DNA from: Kibdelosporangium persicum
GTDB taxonomy: Bacteria; Actinomycetota; Actinomycetes; Mycobacteriales; Pseudonocardiaceae
Length of the DNA stretch: 64,000 bases
Direction: 5' to 3'
Assembly: GCF_013280595.1 (NCBI RefSeq)
Contig: NZ_JAAATY010000010.1
Span: 62,001-126,000 of the forward strand
The notes under the pieces were generated by a model. The model was not told where the DNA came from, made no database searches, and saw only the letters and a list, made by a program, of their open reading frames with translations. Each line of letters opens with the position of its first letter. The stretch's first letter is position 1. Below are positions 60,429-64,000 of this stretch, piece after piece. A program made the translations under genes and the position numbers.

Positions 60429-61288
60429 CACCGAGTTCACCACCCCGGGAGATCACCGGTCCGATCGTCGACGAGCACAGGATCAAGTGGTTCGAGTTCC
60501 TCTTCTGGCGGCCGCCGATCGACGCCAACATCGCCCAGGTCTGCATGAAACAGTCCGGCGCGTATGTGGAGTACGGGCCAGAGAGGCAGCGGACGACGGG
60601 CGAACTGCTCTTCAGCGGCATCAGGACCGTGTACAACGTGGACCTCGGCGTGCATGTCGTCAGGATCGAAGCCTCGCCGCCGAGCCGGGGTGACAAGATG
60701 TCCTTCCGCGCGACCATGGACCTCGTGTGGCAGGTGACCGATCCGTCCACAGTGGTCAAATCGGGTATCCGTGACGTACGCCGGACGCTCACCCCCTCGT
60801 TGCTGCACGAACTGCGGTCGGTCACCCGTGATCACCTGATCGAGGACACCGAACAGGCGGAGATCGCGGCCAACGAGGTCCTCAACAAACAGGATCTCGG
60901 CGGCAGGTTCGGCCTGTCGGTGACGGTGTACGTCCGGCTGGCCATGGACGAGCTCAGCATCGAGCAGGCGATGACCACGCGCAAGGTGGACTTCTTCCGG
61001 CAGATCATCGTGAACGGTGACTTCAACCAGTTCGCCCTGCACCTTGCCACGAAGCCGGAGGAGGTCAGGACGGTCGTGGAAATGCTGATCAAGGAGAAGG
61101 ACGACAGCAGGCGGGCCGTGTTCGACTTCGCCACCGAGTTGCTGAAGTCCGACGCGATCGACCGATGGCTGATCGAGGACCAGGTCCGGGTCATCCTGCA
61201 GTGGGCACGCAACTCCACCAACAAGGTCCTGACCGGAGAGGACGAGACCCGCCGGCTGACGTTCGAGGCGAAGCCGGACGAACCATGA
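60425..61288 (+). CDS. SPFH (band-7/stomatin-like) domain protein
   Basis: A 287-aa protein whose GTG overlaps the preceding stop. Residues about 30-190 resemble the SPFH fold (KMSFRATMDLVWQVTDPSTV; LLHELRSVTRDHLIEDTEQA; GRFGLSVTVYVRLAMDE). The C-terminus is helical and could oligomerise (TVVEMLIKEKDDSRRAVFDF). There is no strong membrane helix of its own, so membrane contact may come from the small protein at 61285. SPFH proteins form rings on membranes and scaffold partner enzymes. Confidence 0.78.
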   Translation: MTPSSPPREITGPIVDEHRIKWFEFLFWRPPIDANIAQVCMKQSGAYVEYGPERQRTTGELLFSGIRTVYNVDLGVHVVRIEASPPSRGDKMSFRATMDLVWQVTDPSTVVKSGIRDVRRTLTPSLLHELRSVTRDHLIEDTEQAEIAANEVLNKQDLGGRFGLSVTVYVRLAMDELSIEQAMTTRKVDFFRQIIVNGDFNQFALHLATKPEEVRTVVEMLIKEKDDSRRAVFDFATELLKSDAIDRWLIEDQVRVILQWARNSTNKVLTGEDETRRLTFEAKPDEP

Positions 61289-61632
61289 TCGCGAACACGC
61301 TGCTTGCCTTCGTGGTGTCGTGCGTGGTGATCCGGTGGTGTGCGCCGCAGGTCCTGCGCGCACTGGCCAAGACGATCCAGACGGCGGTGGTGCTCTGTGC
61401 GGCGGTGTTGATCTGGCCGGAGTACCGCATCAGCACCTCACGTCGGCGCGAACATCGTGTCCCATCCCGGCTCGCCTACGACTACAGCGCGGCTGTCGGA
61501 TGGATCGCGATGCTCGCGTATCGGTTCGTCGGCTACGTACTCAACGGTGTCGCCAACGGTCTGCGCGGCATATCCGTAGGCATGGTGGCGGTGCTCGGTG
61601 TGGCCGTGACGGTGGGTTTTCTGCTCGTCTGA
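61285..61632 (+). CDS. Small three-helix membrane protein
   Basis: A 115-aa protein; ATG at 61285 overlaps the SPFH stop. Hydrophobic segments lie at about 1-17, 28-46 and 93-115 (GMVAVLGVAVTVGFLLV), with a weaker one near 70-90. A basic cytoplasmic stretch (STSRRREHRVPSRL) lies between. It is probably the membrane anchor of the four-gene system. No family was recognised. Confidence 0.72.
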   Translation: MIANTLLAFVVSCVVIRWCAPQVLRALAKTIQTAVVLCAAVLIWPEYRISTSRRREHRVPSRLAYDYSAAVGWIAMLAYRFVGYVLNGVANGLRGISVGMVAVLGVAVTVGFLLV

Positions 61633-61650
61633 CAAGGTCAGCACTGTGTG

Positions 61651-62337
61651 TCACGGGGCGAGTTTCGCCAGTAGTTCCAGCAGGATGCCGTGTTCTCCCG
61701 GGGTCAACCCGGCCGCGCGGCCCACGGACAGGGTCGCCAGCAGGGCACGCGCCAGTTCGGCCACGGCGGGCTCGTCGTTGCCGGACTGTTCGGGCTGGCG
61801 GAGGACGGCGTTGAACACGGCGTCGCGCATCCGGTCGGCCAAGCCCTCGGCCCAGGGGTTTTTCTGGGTGGAGAGCAGGCGGAGGGTGGTGCCGACACTG
61901 GCGGTGTGGATCATCGCGGCGGCCTGTTCCGGGGGCATACGGAGCCGCCCTGCCTCGGCCAGCCGGTCGAGGATGCCGACGAGGAGGCGGTGGCCTTCCT
62001 GGGCCGAGGGTCGTTCCTCGGCGTTCGGCGTGCCGTACATCAGGCGGTAGAAGGCCGGGTGCTGCAGGCCGAACCCGATGTGGTCCGCCCAGCCCCGGCG
62101 CAGATCCGCGAGCGGGTCCGCGGAGGGCCTGCGGGTGCGCTTGGTGGCGAGATAGCGCCTGAAGCCCTCCGCCGCCACGGCTTCGAGCAGTTCCTTCTTG
62201 TCGCCGAAGTGGTGGTAGACGGTCGGCGCGGTGACTCCGGCCGCCTGGCACACGTCCCTGATCGAGACCTGCTCGGCGCCGACCTGCTCCAGCAGTGCGG
62301 CGGTGGCGGCGAGGATCTCCTGCCGGGTGTCGCTCAT
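61651..62337 (-). CDS. TetR-family regulator of the Pao-type operon
   Basis: A 228-aa regulator: TRQEILAATAALLEQVGAEQ, then HTH VCQAAGVTAPTVYHHFGDKK. The C-terminal domain resembles WHG/TetR_C_33-type domains (GFGLQHPAFYRLMYGTPN). It is divergent from the aldehyde-oxidoreductase operon at 62444, with an imperfect inverted repeat between them, and very likely represses it. It is convergent with the small membrane protein gene at 61285 (18 bp apart). Confidence 0.93.
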   Translation of the reverse strand: MSDTRQEILAATAALLEQVGAEQVSIRDVCQAAGVTAPTVYHHFGDKKELLEAVAAEGFRRYLATKRTRRPSADPLADLRRGWADHIGFGLQHPAFYRLMYGTPNAEERPSAQEGHRLLVGILDRLAEAGRLRMPPEQAAAMIHTASVGTTLRLLSTQKNPWAEGLADRMRDAVFNAVLRQPEQSGNDEPAVAELARALLATLSVGRAAGLTPGEHGILLELLAKLAP

Positions 62338-62347
62338 ATAGCAAGAG

Positions 62348-62384
62348 TATAAGACTCCCTTGTTTTCGCTTTAAGGGTGTTATA
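62348..62384. promoter_or_regulatory. Imperfect inverted repeat, probable TetR operator
   Basis: TATAAGACTCCCTT (62348-62361) and AAGGGTGTTATA (62373-62384) form an inverted repeat with one extra base in the left arm. It lies in the AT-rich region between TetR 61651 and the Pao-type operon and overlaps likely promoters of both. Confidence 0.6.
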
Positions 62385-62443
62385 TACCTAACGACGGTAT
62401 AGAGCGGCCTGTAACGAAGCTAGCCAACTGGCAGGAGACTTCG

Positions 62444-63022
62444 GTGACACCTCAGAGATCGGCGTACACTCGCCGCACCGTCCTCAAATCCACCGCCGCG
62501 GCCACGGCGGTCACCCACCTCACGTCCGCCCCGGCCATCGCCGACGACGGCGGGACCTCGGAGATCACCCTGTCGGTGAACGGGCAGCGGCACCGTGTCG
62601 CCGTCGAGCCGAGGGTGACGCTGCTCGACGCGCTGCGCGAACGGCTCGGCCTGACCGGCACCAAGAAGGGCTGCGACCGGGGCGAGTGCGGCGCGTGCAC
62701 GGTCCTGGTCGACGGCGAACGCATCAAGTCCTGCCTGACCTTGGCCGTGATGCGGCAGGGCGCCGAGATCACCACGGTCGAAGGGCTCGCCCGGGGTGAG
62801 GAACTGCACCCGGTGCAGGAGGCGTTCATCCGGCGCGACGCGTTCCAGTGCGGCGCCTGCACCCCCGGCCAGATCATGTCCGCCGTGGCCTGCATCAACG
62901 AGGGCCACACGGGTTCCGAGGCGGAGATCCGCGAGTGGATGAGCGGCAACCTCTGCCGCTGTGCGGCGTACCAGAACATCGTGGCCGCCGTCGCCGACGC
63001 CGCGAAGGAGACACCACGATGA
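62444..63022 (+). CDS. paoA: 2Fe-2S subunit of a Pao-type aldehyde oxidoreductase
   Basis: A 192-aa iron-sulfur subunit with a Tat signal (YTRRTVLKSTAAATAV). The plant-type cluster is GCDRGECGACTVLVDG with a Cys in IKSC; the second is QCGACTPGQIM and NLCRCAAYQNIV. The GTG at 62444 follows GGAG. It overlaps the FAD subunit gene by 4 bp. It matches E. coli PaoA-type subunits, which form a periplasmic heterotrimer that detoxifies aromatic aldehydes; export is inferred from the Tat signal. Confidence 0.9.
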   Translation: MTPQRSAYTRRTVLKSTAAATAVTHLTSAPAIADDGGTSEITLSVNGQRHRVAVEPRVTLLDALRERLGLTGTKKGCDRGECGACTVLVDGERIKSCLTLAVMRQGAEITTVEGLARGEELHPVQEAFIRRDAFQCGACTPGQIMSAVACINEGHTGSEAEIREWMSGNLCRCAAYQNIVAAVADAAKETPR

Positions 63023-64000
63023 GGAACTTCGGCTACACGGTCGCGAGAACTCCGGAGGACGCGGTGCGGATCGCCGCGGGCACAAGGAACTCGACGTTCG
63101 TGTCGGGCGGCACGGACCTGCTGAACCTGATGCGGGACGGCGCGCAGGCCCACGATCACCTGGTGGACATCAACCGGCTCGACCTCGCCGGGATCGCTGT
63201 CGACCGTCAGGCGCTGCGCATCGGCGCGCTGGCCAGGATGCGCCACGTGGCCGAGCATCCCCTTGTACGCCGGGAGTCCCCGGTGCTGTCGGAGGCGCTG
63301 CTCGCCTCGGCGTCCCCGCAGGTGCGCAATATGGCCGCGATCGGCGGGAACCTGTTGCAGCGCACCAGGTGCGGGTACTTCCGGGACGCGGGCTCGGCGT
63401 GCAACAAGCGTGTCCCCGGGAGCGGGTGCCCGGCGATCACCGGGTACAACAGGGGGCACGCGATCCTCGGTGGCAGCGACCACTGCATCGCCACGCACCC
63501 GTCGGACCTGGCGGTGGCGCTGACCGCGTTGGACGCGACGGTGCACCTGCTCGGTCCGGACGGCGCCCGGGCCGTGCCCATCGCCGACTTCTACCTGCTG
63601 CCCGGGAGCACTCCGGAACGCGAAGTCGCGCTGCGCCCCGGGGAGCTGATCACCCGGGTGGACGTTCCGCGCACCTCCCTCGCCGCGCAGTCGCGCTACC
63701 TGAAGCTGCGTGACCGGGCCACCTTCGAGTTCGCCGTCGTGTCGGTGGCGGCGGCGCTGCAGATGACCGGCCGCACCGTGCGGGACGCGCGGCTGGCGTT
63801 CGGCGGCATCGGCACCCGCCCCTGGCGGGACACCAGGGCCGAGGCGGTGTTACGCGGCCGGCCGCTGACCGAGACGACGATCGCCGAAGCGGGCCGCGTC
63901 CTGGTCCGGGACGCCAAACCGCACAACGACAACAGATTCAAGGTCGAGCTCGTACAGCGTGCGCTGGCACGCGTCCTCAGCGAACTGGGAGGCGTCCGAT
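63019..64000 (+). CDS. paoB: FAD-binding subunit of the Pao-type oxidoreductase (cut by window end)
   Basis: The ATG at 63019 overlaps the preceding stop; 327 codons are visible, close to full length. STFVSGGTDLLNLMRDG and AIGGNLLQRTRCGYFRD are the FAD-binding motifs of xanthine-dehydrogenase medium subunits. The Cys-rich insert (RCGYFRD, SACNKRVPGSGCPAITGYN, DHCIATHPSD) fits the extra 4Fe-4S cluster of PaoB. The window ends in CGAT; a TGA stop overlapping the next start would be typical. The molybdenum subunit (PaoC) should follow outside the window. Confidence 0.9.
   Translation, partial: MRNFGYTVARTPEDAVRIAAGTRNSTFVSGGTDLLNLMRDGAQAHDHLVDINRLDLAGIAVDRQALRIGALARMRHVAEHPLVRRESPVLSEALLASASPQVRNMAAIGGNLLQRTRCGYFRDAGSACNKRVPGSGCPAITGYNRGHAILGGSDHCIATHPSDLAVALTALDATVHLLGPDGARAVPIADFYLLPGSTPEREVALRPGELITRVDVPRTSLAAQSRYLKLRDRATFEFAVVSVAAALQMTGRTVRDARLAFGGIGTRPWRDTRAEAVLRGRPLTETTIAEAGRVLVRDAKPHNDNRFKVELVQRALARVLSELGGVR

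Noticed and set aside
1-64000. Search for CRISPR arrays, tRNA and rRNA genes, prophage or integrase genes
   Set aside because: No regularly spaced direct repeats, no cloverleaf-like sequences and no integrase, capsid or terminase motifs were seen by reading; a tool-based scan would be needed to exclude short RNAs.

Overview
The window is one contig of very GC-rich DNA with actinomycete gene signatures: GTG starts, Tat and lipoprotein sugar-binding proteins, sugar ABC transporters without their own ATPase, SARP-type BTAD proteins, SigE-family sigma factors, XRE/DUF397 pairs and ANTAR proteins. The gene set fits an actinomycete, probably of the order Pseudonocardiales, in a soil-saprophyte lifestyle; the genus cannot be fixed from sequence reading alone. 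No rRNA, tRNA, CRISPR array or complete insertion sequence was seen. Both window ends cut genes: an MHS-type transporter on the left and the FAD subunit of a molybdenum hydroxylase on the right.

Layout. 1-4718: a transporter, a GAF/PucR regulator and an acyl-CoA synthetase. 4859-10703: a LacI-controlled arabinose-polymer operon (LacI, lipoprotein binding protein, two permeases, GH51 arabinofuranosidase), ended by a long palindromic hairpin. 10774-20338: small regulator/enzyme pairs with clear palindromic operators (MarR/hydrolase, TetR/NmrA, MarR/VOC), an S9 peptidase resembling lasso-peptide isopeptidases, an orphan histidine kinase whose response regulator survives only as a stub, and a cluster of chimeric or truncated genes at 17471-18078. 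20391-20556: a MITE-like 166-bp inverted-repeat element, followed by a plsC-type acyltransferase, a Ser/Thr kinase with an unusual extracellular domain, a large subtilisin-type protease, and a SigE-type sigma factor with a membrane partner. 28145-42160: redox and efflux genes (PPOX, DUF899, IorAB-like Mo hydroxylase, MFS/TetR), an EndoH-type GH18 glycosidase ended by a second copy of the long hairpin, remnants of a GH78 rhamnosidase and a LysR regulator, then a stress-signalling set (anti-sigma kinase, STAS, GAF-ANTAR).

42737-44656 holds an unrecognised 347-aa protein and a class III nucleotide-cyclase-like protein. 44744-55319 is an alpha-glucan utilisation locus: a divergent LacI, two paralogous GH13 alpha-glucosidases, a binding protein, two permeases and a secreted GH87-like beta-helix enzyme with duplicated carbohydrate-binding modules. 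Extracellular cleavage would feed oligosaccharides to the ABC importer, and cytoplasmic GH13 enzymes would finish them.

55563-61632 holds an XRE/DUF397 pair and then a four-gene, fully overlapping operon: BTAD protein, P-loop/HEAT-like protein, SPFH (band-7) protein and a small membrane protein. This operon is the best candidate for an undescribed system in the window. The right end carries a TetR-controlled Pao-type aldehyde oxidoreductase operon.
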